Below, piece by piece: positions 38,767 to 52,387 of a DNA stretch of 64,000 nucleotides. Where the stretch lies: NCBI RefSeq assembly GCF_000002985.6, contig NC_003284.9:4898001-4962000 (forward strand), written 5' to 3'. This DNA comes from Caenorhabditis elegans (lineage: Eukaryota; Nematoda; Chromadorea; Rhabditida; Rhabditidae). A model generated the notes under the pieces. The model did no database searches. It saw only the letters and a program-made list of their open reading frames with translations, and was not told the DNA's origin. Every line of letters begins with the position of its first letter. Positions within the stretch are counted from its first letter, which is position 1. A program made the position numbers and the translations under genes.

Positions 38767-41700
38767 TAAAAAATTTTATAGTTTGTTGATAACTATGTTT
38801 GTTTTTGCTGTTTTCTTTAAAAGAAAACTCCCGTAAACTCTGAGTCAGAAACTCTTCCGGAACTCTCAACAGAATTCATGCTCCGTCGTGCCAATTATCA
38901 AAGTAGAACAAGAGAAAGACCTGCGGTGAAAGAAACAGACACGATGCCTTACAAAATTAGTGGCTTCCTGTTCTGTCAGAATAAATAAGGTTTAAGAAAA
39001 TCCCGTGTGCTAGTAGGGTTCTATTTTTCAGGTCTGCTTCAGAAATTGTTTTATTGATTCAGATTGTTTGTTTTTTCAATAATTAGCTGAGTGATTTAAA
39101 ATTGATAAATGTTAAATTTCAAGGTAGTTAATGCGGAATTTCAATTATAATTACCCATTGTTACCCAGGCACAAAATTTAGCGTTTTTGCGCCAAAAGTA
39201 TGGTACCCGGTAACACTCCTGAAACTCCTGTTTTCGTAAATATTTTAGCATTTTCTTATATATTTTCTATCACTATTTGAGTATTTCAATAAAAGCAATC
39301 TTTTCAACAGTGACAAATTGACGAAAACTTCGCAGAAACATTTCAAAACAAAGTTTTGTTATGATATTTGGCAATTGATAGTAATTCAAAACATTTTCTA
39401 CATTGGAGGTACTCCGGCTTTAAATTTTCGGTAACTGTAAATTGAGTACCTTTTTTCTATAAATGTAAAATGCAAGAAGAACTTTTAAAAAATGTTTTTT
39501 TTGAGCACCCTGTGCACGTTATTACAAGTATTCCAATATTTAAATTTTGGAGAAAATCTTGACACAACTTTTGCAACATTTTTTCTCATTTGCTTCCTGA
39601 AGAAGGTTGTGCAAGAAAGAGAGTGTGAAGAAAGTTGCAATTATGCGACATTCGATGTCTGATCTCCAAAATGTTCCCAAAACGTCCCAGCTTCGAGGAC
39701 CTCCAAATTATTTGATCCTCTCCGTCACACATTCATGGTCGCAGAAAAACGGCAACTTTTTTGTGCTCGCCTCAATATGTGTGAATCAGAGAAAAATGGC
39801 GGCGATGTGCGGCGGCGACGTCGACGAATAGTAGATGTTTGAGAAATAGGATAAAGAGTGTCTTTTGAACTCGACACTGACTGAAAAAAATGAAATCTTC
39901 GAGAGAGATCCTATTAGAGATAGAACACAATGTGCGTAGACTTGACACTTTTTCGACAAAACTTTTTGTCCTCTGTAAGTCACCCAGGCCCAAAAAAATT
40001 CGAATTCGTCAAAGCCTTTTTCTATTCATTTTTCATTCATTGAAAATTGAAAAAAAAAATCCTGCCAAATTGTTATTGGAAAAGATATGTTTTTTCGCTT
40101 ACTGGTTTTATTCGCTGACGCTAGTTTTGACGTTTTTCGAGGGCTTCTGATCCACTTTTCCTAAATCAAAGAGATTAGTCTATTTTTGAGAATGTTATGT
40201 TCAATGTAGGATGAGTCTTTAGAGAAGATGTACTTTTTTTTTTGGAAGATTAGCTAATTGAAGAATATTCTGTGGGAGGAAGAACTTGAAAAATAAAAAT
40301 CGTCAGTTTTGTTTTAATTTTTAAAAACGTTTTGATGTATTTCAATATATTTTAGATTAAAGATGGAGTTGTGATGTAGGGAACATATTTTATATATCTT
40401 CAAACTTGCCTAAAATTTGAAAATTCATAATTGTTAGGTTTTAGCTTAAAAAATAACCGAGATATAATTTTTATACCAAATTAGAGGAGTGCATTACTAA
40501 TATAGAAATTATGTTACATGTTATCTATGTGAGTTTTTAGAAGTGGGCTACTTTAAAATATTTCGATTATTCAGCATTAGTGATTGAGATCGATCCTTCG
40601 ATTTGAGATATCGGCTACAGTAACAAATTTACTTGCTTCCATTTCTGCTTCCATATTTCCCAAATTAATGTGAGAATAAAATACAACTATATTTTCCTTC
40701 TTAAATAAATTTCAAAAACTTATCAAGTTGAGAACAGTGCTCTTTTTATTGGATCCGGATTTTTTTAAACATCGGCTCATGCTTCAAGCAACGTGTGGTG
40801 TTTTCATTTGTCATGTTGCTGAAGATACTCCCTATACGAGAATGTAGTTTGTATCCTGCTCATTATTTTAATGAATTCATTGACGTCCAATGGACGGGAA
40901 TTATGTGCCTAACACTTATTTCTGCCCCACACACTCTCCACACACCTTTCCTACTTCCCCCTCCACTTTTACAAAACTTCTTTCCAATTTAAGCATCTTC
41001 GACCTACTTGAGAGCATTCCCGAGAAGGCGCTGCTTCTGCCTCTTCGCCGTTTCTTCTCCACAAAAGCCGAGGGCACTAGATACAAGAAAAAACTCTTGG
41101 ACACATATAAACTTGTCTTCACGAAAGGACCCCGTATGCCCTTCGTCGTCTGCAATTTCTTTGCTCCCGAGAAGCAGCAGAGAGACGCTCCTCTTTGCTC
41201 GCACTTTTCAAGAGCATCTAACTCTCTTCTGGCTTTGAAAATCTTTGTTCTCGTGTTGAATGTAATTGGAAAGATGAAACATTCTCTGGTCGCGAGGAAG
41301 GTCTCTGAAGAGTGGCACTGTCTCAGATTTCCATTTACTCTGCCTATTTCAGAACTGCTTGAGATATCAAATGCTTCTTGATCTTATTCTGAGTATCTGA
41401 TATAGGAAAGCGACAAGTCAAAAACCTTTTGTCCCCCTTTGCGTTAAAATTTAAAATTTGCAATTTTCTCATTTTCTTTATATTGCGGTGCGCTATCGAA
41501 ACAGAGAGCTCGTTTCAATCGGAAGAGGCGTAGAAAAAGCAATGCGATTGAGCACGGTGATAAGATTCACCTCAAAACGTCTCCAGGGACCGCTATCTCG
41601 TTTTTATTGGTTCTTCTACCTTTTTCGTTTTTTTTTCTACATCGTTTTGGTTTTTGATTCAAGAAGAATTTTTGTCCTTCTACAAGAGAAAAAACTTCCA

Positions 41701-42080
41701 ATTAATTGGAAACGAATACGAGATGAAGGCGCTTGTTGGGGGGACATGCCCTCCACTCATTCTCGAAACCATATACTCTTAGATGAAGCTAACGAAAGAG
41801 ACACTAGGCTTGGAAATATCTGGCATATATAAGCGTGTGCCTTCAAGACACAATGAACCAAAAGGATCAACTGCGTCTTTCATATGTTTTTGTATGTACA
41901 CAATTTTGTTATTAAATGTTGCTTCCAATTGTCAAAATGATATAATAAAATAACAAAATTAAACAGGCTTGTTCTTCGCTGTTAAAATATGTATTACTAC
42001 CTCTTCTACTTTTTTCAAGAAAATTCAAAAAAGTCCTGCAAACTGAATGATAGTAGTTGGGCTCCTGGGATAGACAAAGA

Positions 42081-42112
42081 AGCATCAGGAAGTACGTCGC
42101 CTTCCTGATGCT
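42081..42112. repeat. Perfect 12-bp hairpin
   Basis: AGCATCAGGAAG at 42081-42092, an 8-base loop, then the exact reverse complement at 42101-42112, followed by a short T-rich stretch. It is isolated in the spacer; no neighbouring gene element explains it. Confidence 0.85.
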
Positions 42113-42555
42113 GTCGCTTTTTATCCGTTGTTCGTTTTTCTTTTCCCATAAATCAACTCACAGATAATGACTTTACTTTAGGAATATCTTGTTGGAGTAG
42201 GAACTTGTGCATTTAAAATGTGTGACCTTTTGTCTTTGACTTGTAAAAGTCGTAGGCAGTAGCAGACACACAAAACCTTTCAAATTATAGCACCGGTTTT
42301 AGGGTCTCAATTTAAATAAGAACTGCAATCATACTTTTGATCGATAGTTTTTAGTGCAAACCTAATCGAGAGAGAAATGTTAAAGGTGCCTCTTATGGTT
42401 CTTTATGTAATGTCCAAATATTATATATATTCATTCATTGAGAAGATAAAAAAAATTAATAAATATAATTAGACTCATCCCCCTTTTCATAATATTATCG
42501 TAAAATTGTTTATATTTTTTTGTGGCGTTTAAACAACTTTCACTAATTTTCTGGA

Positions 42556-42575
42556 TATATATATATATATAATAT
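42556..42575. repeat. AT dinucleotide microsatellite
   Basis: A run of alternating A and T about 20 nt long, followed by further AT-rich near-repeats to about 42610. Confidence 0.7.
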
Positions 42576-44112
42576 ATTACATATATCATTTATATGATTA
42601 TATATGATGAAGATCTTTGTATGTAGCATTGTAGTAGTTAAAATATTGGAAATTCCATCAAATTTCTGGACAGTTCGTATGTGCACAATCAATAAATAAT
42701 GATAATGCTTCGATATACAATGATATACACATCACGAATCAGTCAAGAATCTTTTGAAAGTTCTTATATGTCAAAATTTTGAAAGAAATTTCAAAAACCT
42801 GAAAATGTATGACAATTTAAATACAGTTCTCACTGACGCCAATCCATCTCTAATTAATAGTAAGACATCTAAATCCTTTTTTCACCTTCTCCTTTTTTGC
42901 AAAAAAAAATTGTCGCGTATCCTTCTCAGTTTCAGCAAACAATTCATTGCTTATGAACTCCTATCCTCTTACTATTTTCTTATTAATGTTTTATCCAGCA
43001 GCCGGGTTACACGAGACTCTCCTTCTCTTCCACACCAAAAGTATCAAGTGGCCTTTCGAATCCAATTTGATTTCGGCACTTTTTTGTGCTCCACGTTTTT
43101 TTTCTTCCTTTTTTTCTTCTCTACAACTCGGTTTTAGAATGCGAAAATCTTTCCTATTGTGCTTCGACGCGCTCTTTCTAGCATGATGCCAAAAACAGAA
43201 ATCACGACAAAAATATACGAAGGGCACTTTTTACACGATATTTTAAGGTACATGTAGCCCGTACCGTTTGTTCTGGAATATAAATTGAAATTTTACCTCG
43301 AATTCTTCTAGACTCAAATACAATTGAACTTCAAGTTTTAAGATTATGTTTGTAAAAAATTAATCAAAAATTCACTTGAAATATTTTTGGGCCCTGTTGC
43401 TGAATTGTTTGATGTTTGGCAACTTTGGTAATTTTAGCAATTTCCAAGCTTTAGTAGATCAAAAATTTTGAAAAAAGTTCGGTAATTTGAAGAGTGGATG
43501 TAAATTATTGAGGATTTGTTTTACAATGCTCCCAACATGAAATATCTAAGACATACTATGAAAAAGTTCGAAATAATTATTTTTTGTTAATTGAAAAAAG
43601 CTCATAATTGGGCGGAATATTGGTTTTAAATAGAGTAATCAGAACAAAATTTTCAATAGAAATTTCCTTGTTTATTTATTGTATTTTTATTATTACCTAT
43701 AACCAAAAAATTTAAAAACTTATTAAAAAAGTTTTTAAATTATTAATAGTTAATTTTCAAAATAACAAGTATTTCGAAAGTTCAAAAAAAAAATTAAAAT
43801 GAGTTTTTAAAAATTATTACTTGAGTGCAAAATTCTAAACCATTTGAGTGCGTGTATGTCTCTAACATCTAAGAAGCTTTAAAAGCTCTCAGACTTATTT
43901 TAAGCCTATTGGGCTTTCTCCAGCAGAATGGAAAATCTTGTTTCGTTATCTCTGGGAAACACTTTTGAAAAAAAAAAGTTTTATAGTTTCTATGTTTCCT
44001 TAATTTTAACTTCTTTCAAAAATATTTTCACAAAATCACAAATAACTAGCTTTTCTGTATTTCTGATTATTCTGAATTTCGAAAAATTCCCCATAGTATG
44101 AGAAATTTGAAT

Positions 44113-44172
44113 GGTAGTGTTTCATAAATTCTGGTAGTGTTTCATAAATTCTGGTAGTGTTTCATAAATTCT
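44113..44172. repeat. Tandem repeat, 20-nt unit x3
   Basis: Three perfect head-to-tail copies of GGTAGTGTTTCATAAATTCT, at 44113-44132, 44133-44152 and 44153-44172. It sits just upstream of a GC-elevated island at 44.2-44.4 kb. Confidence 0.95.
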
Positions 44173-47100
44173 TGTCGAAAACTGACAGGTATTCAGTTAA
44201 TTAAAATCCGGGTAGTCTGACGGAAGTATAAAAAAGACCTCCCCCGTCACTCTCTTGTGTTTTTTTTGTAAAACGAATTCCAGGCATTCGATTAAACCTG
44301 GCTGAGGCCGTCCCCTGTCTTTTGTCTTTCGTTTCCTTTTCGCGTCTGTGCTTGTCTACGTCACAAATGAGAAGCTTAATCTTCAATAAAACAGTTAACA
44401 AATCAAACTTTCAAAAAATCATCAGAATTTCTTGTTCTTTGCACTTTCTTCAATTTTCCGATGGTGTTAAAAATCATGCTTATGGAACCTTTTCAAAAAA
44501 AACCTTTTGAATACAAGTGCACTTCGTTTGCCCTCCCATTCAAGACTGTCCTAAATCATTGATCCCAGTATTTATTCTGTTTGCTGACGCAAAAAGGATC
44601 ATCTGGAAGTAATGTGTTGCGTCAAGTCAACATGTTTCAAAATCAAAGTGAAAAAATGTGCTAATTATTATTATTAGTATGCGAATTTACAAGATTAAAC
44701 GTTTGATTTTTCTTGCCTAGAACACAAATTTTCTAGTTATTTCTGAAATTGAACTTATAAAGATCTAGCTTACAAAATCTTTTTTTTTTCATTAAGCCAT
44801 CACAACTTATTAAATATCACCTTCAAGGGGGATTAAAGTTTGTGGTCTTTTTTGATCGAGTAGACCGAAATTAACCTAACCGATAACTAGATTTCTCAAA
44901 CTTTTTTTGAAAAGGTTTTTTTTAACATTGTAAAATTTTTAAAAAAATTGGAAATAATAGGAAAACCCCAAATGGTACTTTTCCCCAACTGGTACTTATT
45001 GCAACACTCGACAGTGGATTGTTATGCCACTTTCCCCCTCTTTGCATTATTGAGTCAAATGTTCTTAAGTTGATTTAGAGATACTGTTTTTAGTCATATT
45101 ATTCTAAAAGTGCCGAATTTTGTGAGCTTATTATGTGTCTTAATCAGTGGAAAAAAACAAAAATCTCGGTCACTGCGACAAGTATCAGGTGATAAACTTT
45201 CACTAAAGTGGGTGGTCTGCAAATTTTTAAAACTTCACAAAACATTTAGTCAATTTAAGCCGAACACTTAAAAACTCCCTAATAGGGTATCTTGCTATTT
45301 TCTTCAACAAGGAAATCATTGAATTTTCACTAGTTGGTACAAAAAGCTTACGGTAAAGCTTCAGTCTTGATTCACAGTGTTGTGTCATTTCGGCATTATG
45401 CACAAAAAATACTGTTTGGTATCAGTTTGCAACTGATTTTCCGCTGAACCCTATTGGACTGTTAAAAATATCTAGATTTTCGTTTTATGAAAAACCAGCA
45501 AATGCAGTTATAATTTTATCAATAAAGATTAACTTCCTGCAAATGAGAAAGAAACGATTCGTGCTAATTCCATATTTGCCATTTATATTTTCAATATCAG
45601 CTCTGAGCTCCAGTTTGGTTTGCTTTATTTCCTTCGTCTCTTTTTGCTGCTCCTCTTGAAATTAAACTCTACTGCTTCTTCTTTTTCTTCTCCTTCTCCT
45701 TCCACTGCTTCATCTTCTTGTGATTCAACTAAATCCGCCTCCTATTACATATCTCTTCCAAAACTCGAAGATATTCCTTTTTTAGGCGCGTGCTCGTTTT
45801 TCCCCCTTCAATTTGCCTTGTTCGTCTGAAAACTGACAACTGCCCCCCTTTTCTCTCCTGTGGACCAACAACGGTTTCCGTTTCCTCATTTGTGTCATTT
45901 GCCAAATGTGTGCTCTGCCGCCTCCTATTCTAATATTTTTGACTAGGATCCCTCTACCATGATCATTAGACTCCTACAACCTATAAATCTTTGTAGAACT
46001 GAACGCCAAAAATCCAAAATCATCCGATCTATCTTCTTTTGTTTCTGATTCTTCTACACATCTCCTCAAAAATAGACACGAAGGCGGCGTCAAAAAAGAA
46101 GGAAGAAAAAGGGCGAGAGCGTTAGTAGGGCGCCCGAATTATTTGCATTTCAAGAAAGGAGCCCTACCCGAGCCTGTTGGCTGTCAGTGACCCACGATGC
46201 TTGCCAAAACTTGTTGCAAATTGCGCTGCTCCGTTTTCGTTTTTGACTCGCCAAATTAGCTCTTCTCTGTTTCGCTTCTCCCCCGCTCCGTGCTGCCAAG
46301 ACGCCGTTTCAAGAGAAAACTAACACTTGGGCAAACAGGAAGAATGGGTAGAAATGTAGAATCGACTGACACACACCAAAACTGATCCTTGACACTTTTG
46401 TGTATGGGTCTTGAGAAAATGTGCAGAATTCCAATATTCACAAGGGACCGTTTTTCTCATGGTGTTTTCCTGCTCTTTTCTGGAGGTGTTGAATTACAAA
46501 CCATTTTGAGTCATTGTGAAACATCATTTTATTTCATTAGTTTTTCGGTTTTCAAAGTGAGGTAGTAGCAAAAAAACCTGAAAGTGAAGCGTTCCTTGTC
46601 CCCTAAATACTTTTTGGAACATCTGCGAATTAAAAAAAAAAATTCAAAAACTCAAAAAAGCCGAAAACTGGACGTGGCAATTTGCAAAAAATTTCCAATC
46701 TAATTTTTATTCAAGTTTGTACTGCTTTTCAAATTTTACAAATCATTGGAACCCGTGTTTAACGCAATTGGTGGTATTTTTCTTACATTTTGCAACAAAA
46801 AAAATCATCAAGTTTTCTAGGAACAAAACTAAATTCAAAAATTCTCATTTCTGTTACAATAAGCCGGGAACCCAATTTATTTTTTTTCATCCAATCACTT
46901 TTCACGTTTTGAAATCGATGTCAATCTGAACATTTGTCTATTACACCTACTTCCAAGAAAATTTTCAATGTCTTACTACTTCCCGTTGAAATTGCGTTTT
47001 GCGAAATTTAATCTTAAGTAATTACTTTTTGTTTGTTTTTTTGCCCACCTGGAGAAATATTGGTAACAATTTTTCTTAGGATTTTTCTGCGGCGTTTTCT

Positions 47101-50100
47101 CAATTCCTTAAGGTAACCTCACACTTTAAAAGCTTATTGAGTTAAACTGTAGTACGAAATTATTATAAAAGGATGGTGCAAAAGATTCCAAAAAGTTTGA
47201 AAAAGTTTCACTTAAAAAAAGCGAAAAACCGGCAAAAAAGCGGAGCCAACTTTCATATTCAGGTTCCTCCCCTTATTGGTTTTTGACCGTTTTCAGTCAA
47301 TTTTTTTCATTCTTATTGACTTTTTTTCGTATTTTTCAAAAATATATAAAATGATCTGAACAATGACAGTCCACATTTGAATTAATTGTAAATCAACCTA
47401 ACCACTAACTAAGGGTTGAATAAATAATATATTTTTAATTTGCTTTATTACCACTCATTATTTAACAAGAAAAAACATCATTTTCATGTTATTGTTATTG
47501 AACTAGGTTGAAAAAGGGGCAGTTTTCTCGCCATTCCCCTCTTCGCGTTCGAGATTAGGTTACTGACACAGATAAACGTCGAGAATGTGAGTGCTCATTC
47601 TTGTTCAACTCGTTTTTTTCTGGTTTGTTGCTCGTTTTTTATTTCAGCATTAAGCTCTTGTTGAATTTATGTTTCGTGCTCTTTTGTAGTAGGCAAATAT
47701 GACCATGATATTTTGAAGATCAGTAATTGTTTTTCTAATTTTTTTCTTTGAAGCTTTCTGACCAACTGTTGAAAAAAAAACCATGTTTTTGCTAAAAAAA
47801 AAACAAAAATTTTTTGTAGATCAAGGCGCATTTTGGGACAATTGGTGCACTAATTTGGAAATACTTTACAACTTTGAAGCACCATAAAAAGTTTTTTAAA
47901 TGTTTTTATTGCCATTTCAAGTCTGTTGAATCAAATACTGATATTTTACTCACTTTAAATGAAAATCAATTTCCGGCAGCACTGACAAGTTTCCAAAATT
48001 GAAAAATATTTCTAAAATTATCTTTTTTTTTTGAAATTTTGAACCGCCATAAAACATTTTTAAAGATAAAGTTTGGAGGTTGCAAAATGTTGAATCTTTT
48101 GTTGCATTTGTAAAAATCATACTAATTATAATACGCCAACTTTAGTAACAAAACTGCATTCAAACAATTCACTTATTTTATCTCCTTCTATTTTTGCTCA
48201 CTTTGCTTCTTTTCCCTGCCTAGCTAACAGAAAAGTGAACACGAGAAATGCTGAATTGAAAAAGGGGGAATTCCGACATCGTTCCTTCTTACTTGAAAAT
48301 GGAAATGAGATGGAGTGACGAATGCCATTAAAAGTAATCTGTGCTAAATGACAAATGGAAGTGTTACATACTAAGATGCTCCTTGTCTTCGTTTTCGTCT
48401 ACTGATGGCGTTTGATGCTTGAGCGATTTTTATATATGTTTCATGTTATAAATATAATACTGCTATGTCCTCTGATTTTCACAGTTCACAACATTTTGAT
48501 ACTTCAAAAATCGTTTGATTTGTAGAGATTTAATTTGAAAAGATAACATCAGCTTGTACAATATTTGTTGCACATTTTTTAAAAATCGTACACCTTTAAA
48601 TTTTGAGATTTTGAAAAACTTTAAACATTGAAAATTTGAATATTATTGATGGAGTCGGGAGTTAAGTTTAAACGTTTTTTAACAGTCCAACATAACCCAA
48701 AAATCTAAATAAAACACTGCAAAAATGTGTTGACTTCTCAAGATTTTCAGTAAAAATTTTGGTAAATTTTCAAATTTGATTTTTTGAAGAATAGAATTTT
48801 CTGAGCATTGCCCACTTGCGCTACTATCTTTGATTTTAAAAATTTCAATTCTTTTAAATCAATCTTTCATTTGGTATTAGAAAAGCCGACTGAACGGAAA
48901 ACTCATTTTATCAAGTAAATGTTTAGTAAAAATTAGCAATTATTAAGTTTTTTAAAAGATAATTTTGACTTTCAACAAAAAATGTTTTGTATTTAAATTA
49001 TGTTTGAAGTACTGGTATTTGAACATTGATAAAACTAAATCTTGCAAAATCTATCTGACGAAAATTCACCTTTGACATTGTTTTATTTTTTCTGAAATAC
49101 AGTATTACCCTTTTTCAAATTGTCATGTATTGTTTTTTCACAGAAACTTTTATTTTTTGTTGTTTGCCTCTTTTTTTTCCGTCAATATTGCTTGATATGT
49201 ACGTCTGTCTACATGTAGAAAAGTTATCTTTCCCGCCGTTTGCCAATGGGGCAAGAAGATCAATTTAACTATGTACATTAATGCATTAGCTAACTTTTTC
49301 CGGTGATGCTGCACTCAATAAGATTAAATTTTGTCATTTCAATTTGTTAAAGATGTCCTTTTCCTTAAGAATTTGCTATTTCTATAAATTTTCCGCTAGC
49401 TATTTCTTTATTTCTTCCAGTCTTTCAAGAAAGTTTTTTGTTAGTCTAGAATTGCTTTTCGATGTATTCTTCTGCAAAATTGAACGATTCTTGAGAACAC
49501 TGTTGAATGCAAAAGTAAGAACACAAGATGTTCCATAGAAATAAAATAAAATAATGAAAAGATTTTTTTCAGAGGTTTTCTCGTCCACTTCATCAAAACT
49601 CGTTCTTTTCATAAACGTTGCTTTGTTTTTTGCCTGTGCACATACTATTGTTTTCTTCATAAAGTTGGTATAACAAAAAAAAGTTCTAAACTTGTTATAA
49701 GTTGTCACGCACTATTCTTCTTACCCATTTCTATCACAAAATGTGCATTTTATGAAGTTTGAAAATGAAAATCTTATTGATTCTAGGAAACTATGCTCTG
49801 ATCTTGTTTTTATTTTATAATAAGGCTTTCCTATTGTTCCAGATACGCTCCATATCGCTTGTAAGCTTTGATTTCTTTCTGTTCTTCATTCCTTTTTGTT
49901 CATTTCTCAAATTCTTGAATGGTCTGTTCGTTTCAATATAATCCTACTCGATGACATCAGTTTTTTTTCCGCGTTCACCTTTTGTTCCAACTCTCTTTTT
50001 TCGCTTTGTTTTTACAATATTTTCACTCGAAAATTGAACCAATTTCAGAACCATCACCATAATCCCACTTGCAAATAGCAGCAGTATTCTCAGAAATCTA

Positions 50101-52102
50101 CACGGAGACAATTTTCTTATGGTGGGTTGAAAATATTTTATTTTAATTATTAGTAACAGGAAGATAAGAAATATGTAAAAAATTTCTTCTATTAGTTTGA
50201 AAACTTGGGAATTGTTAGAGGGTCTTGTTATCATCTTACAATTAGTCCTAAAAATCTTAACAGGTTCTAAATGTAAAAATGGCTCTAACGTTCTATGAAT
50301 TTTTTTTCTCAGTTATACAGTTACTTGTGTATTTTGTGTCCTTATTTTGAAAGTAAATTTTTAAATTGTTGAAAATAAAAACGTCTAGAATATTCTTGTA
50401 TTTTTAGACTTGAAGCATATATTTTTCCTAATTGTAAGTAGTGAGAATCCATAATGTTTTTAATTCAAATAAAGAAATGGATACCAATTTTTTTTATTTT
50501 TAAAATAAAGATAAAAAATGCAAAAATTCTATTATTATCATACACTTTGCACCTAAATTCGTGTTTTGCAATTTGCAACAGCTTTTTCCAACGGATAAGT
50601 ATTTTTTTTCATAAAACCTGAAAGGGAAATGAATAATTGTGGTTAACTTTTGAAAATCTATAACTGGTAGGCTAACAGGCTAGTACATAGTTTGGTGATC
50701 TTTTCTTCCACATTTAAATTACATGAACTTTCTTGTCATTTTTCATTTTTCATTTTTCATTAGTCATTTTTGTACTACACCTTTTCTACAAATAGAATTA
50801 GTGATGCACGTAACCAATTTAAAAAACTCGCTATATCAAATATTTTTGAGATAAAATGAGATGTGTCTCTTTGTTTTCTTTCTCACACTCAACTTGTCAC
50901 AACATATTTCCAGCTGAATTGAAAGTTGAGTAAGCCTTTTGTACATCATGATATCATATCGAAAAATGCATATCTTATACGTACCAAAAACAATATGTTT
51001 CATATCAAGTTTCCAATACTATAGTTTCTGTTCTTCTTATTTTACCCACTTTTATCTTTCATCTTACTTTTCTCAAATTCGAAATTCAAAAAAAAATTTC
51101 AAATTGTCTACATTTCTTGGTGAATCTGTCAATTCACCAAAACTTTGACTGGAAATGCCAACAAAATCTGAAAAATCTTTCGAGCGTTATATTAAGATAG
51201 TCGAGCATATTTTACTATTAGAACCTTTTAGTTTGAAAACTTTCGTTAATTTCCGTAATCCTTTGTACTCTGTTGTCTGATTTTTTGCAGACGGCTATTT
51301 TGAAAATCTGAAGAAGGGTTTAGCAACCATGGGAAGTTATTTCCAAAACCAGCACCACTCGTTTTCAACTTACTCCTCCGTCTTTTTCTGACACGACGAG
51401 CGAGAGGCCAGGTGAAACTTTTAAAATTTCCCCTATAATTGAGTGTGACCGTATACAACTTCTTCCCGGTTTTTGAAATATTTTCCCAATGGGTTTTATG
51501 AATGTTTTTAGTTATGGAGAAATACAGTGCAAAATTTTCCAAAATTATCTGAAAATTTTCGTGTATTTCCTTTCCATTCAAGACATCCGGATGTGTTTTT
51601 TTTTGTCAGCCGTTTAGTTGATAGTCGTTTTCTGAATCAACACAGCGTCTCATCTCACATGATCATCCACTTTCTCATCTATCTCCTCTCCTCATGCACT
51701 TTTTTCTCAATTTGCCCCACAACCGAAACAACTCCTCTCCACAGCAAGCTCACCAAATAATCCGGGGACATCGTCTTCTGGTTGCGCACCAAAAAATGCG
51801 TGTTTTCCGTTTTTTCGCTTCATAAACACCATTCGGAACCAATTGCTCTTCGTGACACCCTACCCACAACTCACTGGGAGTTGGAGCAAAAGTAGGGCAA
51901 AATCATTAAACATAGAACATGAACACAACACTATTCTCGATAATTGATGAAAAACAATTGAAGAGTTGTTCAAAGAAAAGAAAACTGAAAGCTTCCTAAA
52001 AACATCATATTGGGGACGCAGTTTATTTTGGAGTTTTTGCGTACATATATAAAATGTGTGATTGCAAGCGTAAAATATATTATAATGGGTTGAGCTGTGC
52101 TC

Positions 52103-52387
52103 CCTCTCTCTCTCTCTCTTTCCTTCTTTGCCTCTGAAAGCACATGGGCCCCGCCTACTTAGCCGCAGCTCTAAGCCTTACGAGGGCGAGAATCACTCGG
52201 ACGAGTAGAATTGCCAGATACCTCTGCTTCCCTAATTCGTGTTGAACCTTTTATATATCGAGTTGACAGTACTATACGTACAAAACTAATATTTTGATAG
52301 TCCAATGACTACAACCTGACATCTTGCTTCATGGCTATTTGGTGGTGGTTTGAAATTTTGTCTGCTAAAAGTGATTTTGAAAGTATT
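52103..52387 (+). promoter_or_regulatory. tyra-3: Putative proximal promoter of tyra-3
   Basis: A CT-dinucleotide run at about 52103-52121 is followed by a GC-elevated segment (GGGCCCCGCC near 52147) and then by the proposed first coding exon at 52388. No strict TATA box was located. The assignment depends on that first exon being right. Confidence 0.4.

Larger units (their letters stand above)
31752..52387. other. 20-kb gene-poor spacer between pes-22 and tyra-3
   Basis: No coding exon can be supported with confidence. Contents: a CT-rich, GC-elevated island at about 34850-35330 likely to be the distal promoter of pes-22 or another regulatory element; the Tc1-like palindrome at 37.4-38.2 kb; a duplicated 165-bp unit at 38.4-38.8 kb; GC-elevated islands at about 39600-39990, 40880-41400, 42950-43200, 44200-44380 and 45600-46440; and a tandem repeat at 44.1 kb. 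The islands are set in strongly AT-rich DNA. A long spacer upstream of a neuronal receptor gene is consistent with extended regulatory DNA. Confidence 0.5.

Noticed and set aside
39890..39973. ATG frame with a GTAAGT donor in the spacer.
   Set aside because: Exit phase 1 does not fit the phase-0 acceptor of tyra-3 at 53827, and no partner exon was found.
46556..46576. TGAGGTAGTAG, identical to the let-7 family seed, on the plus strand (a shorter match also at 53469).
   Set aside because: No complementary arm within about 70 nt on either side, so no precursor hairpin. Seed-length matches occur by chance.
49344..49538. ATG frame with a phase-0 donor (GCAAAA|GTAAGA) that could serve as a tyra-3 first exon.
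   Set aside because: Low-complexity Phe/Ser/Leu composition typical of AT-rich noncoding DNA, and a weaker donor than the 52388 exon. Kept only as a remote alternative.
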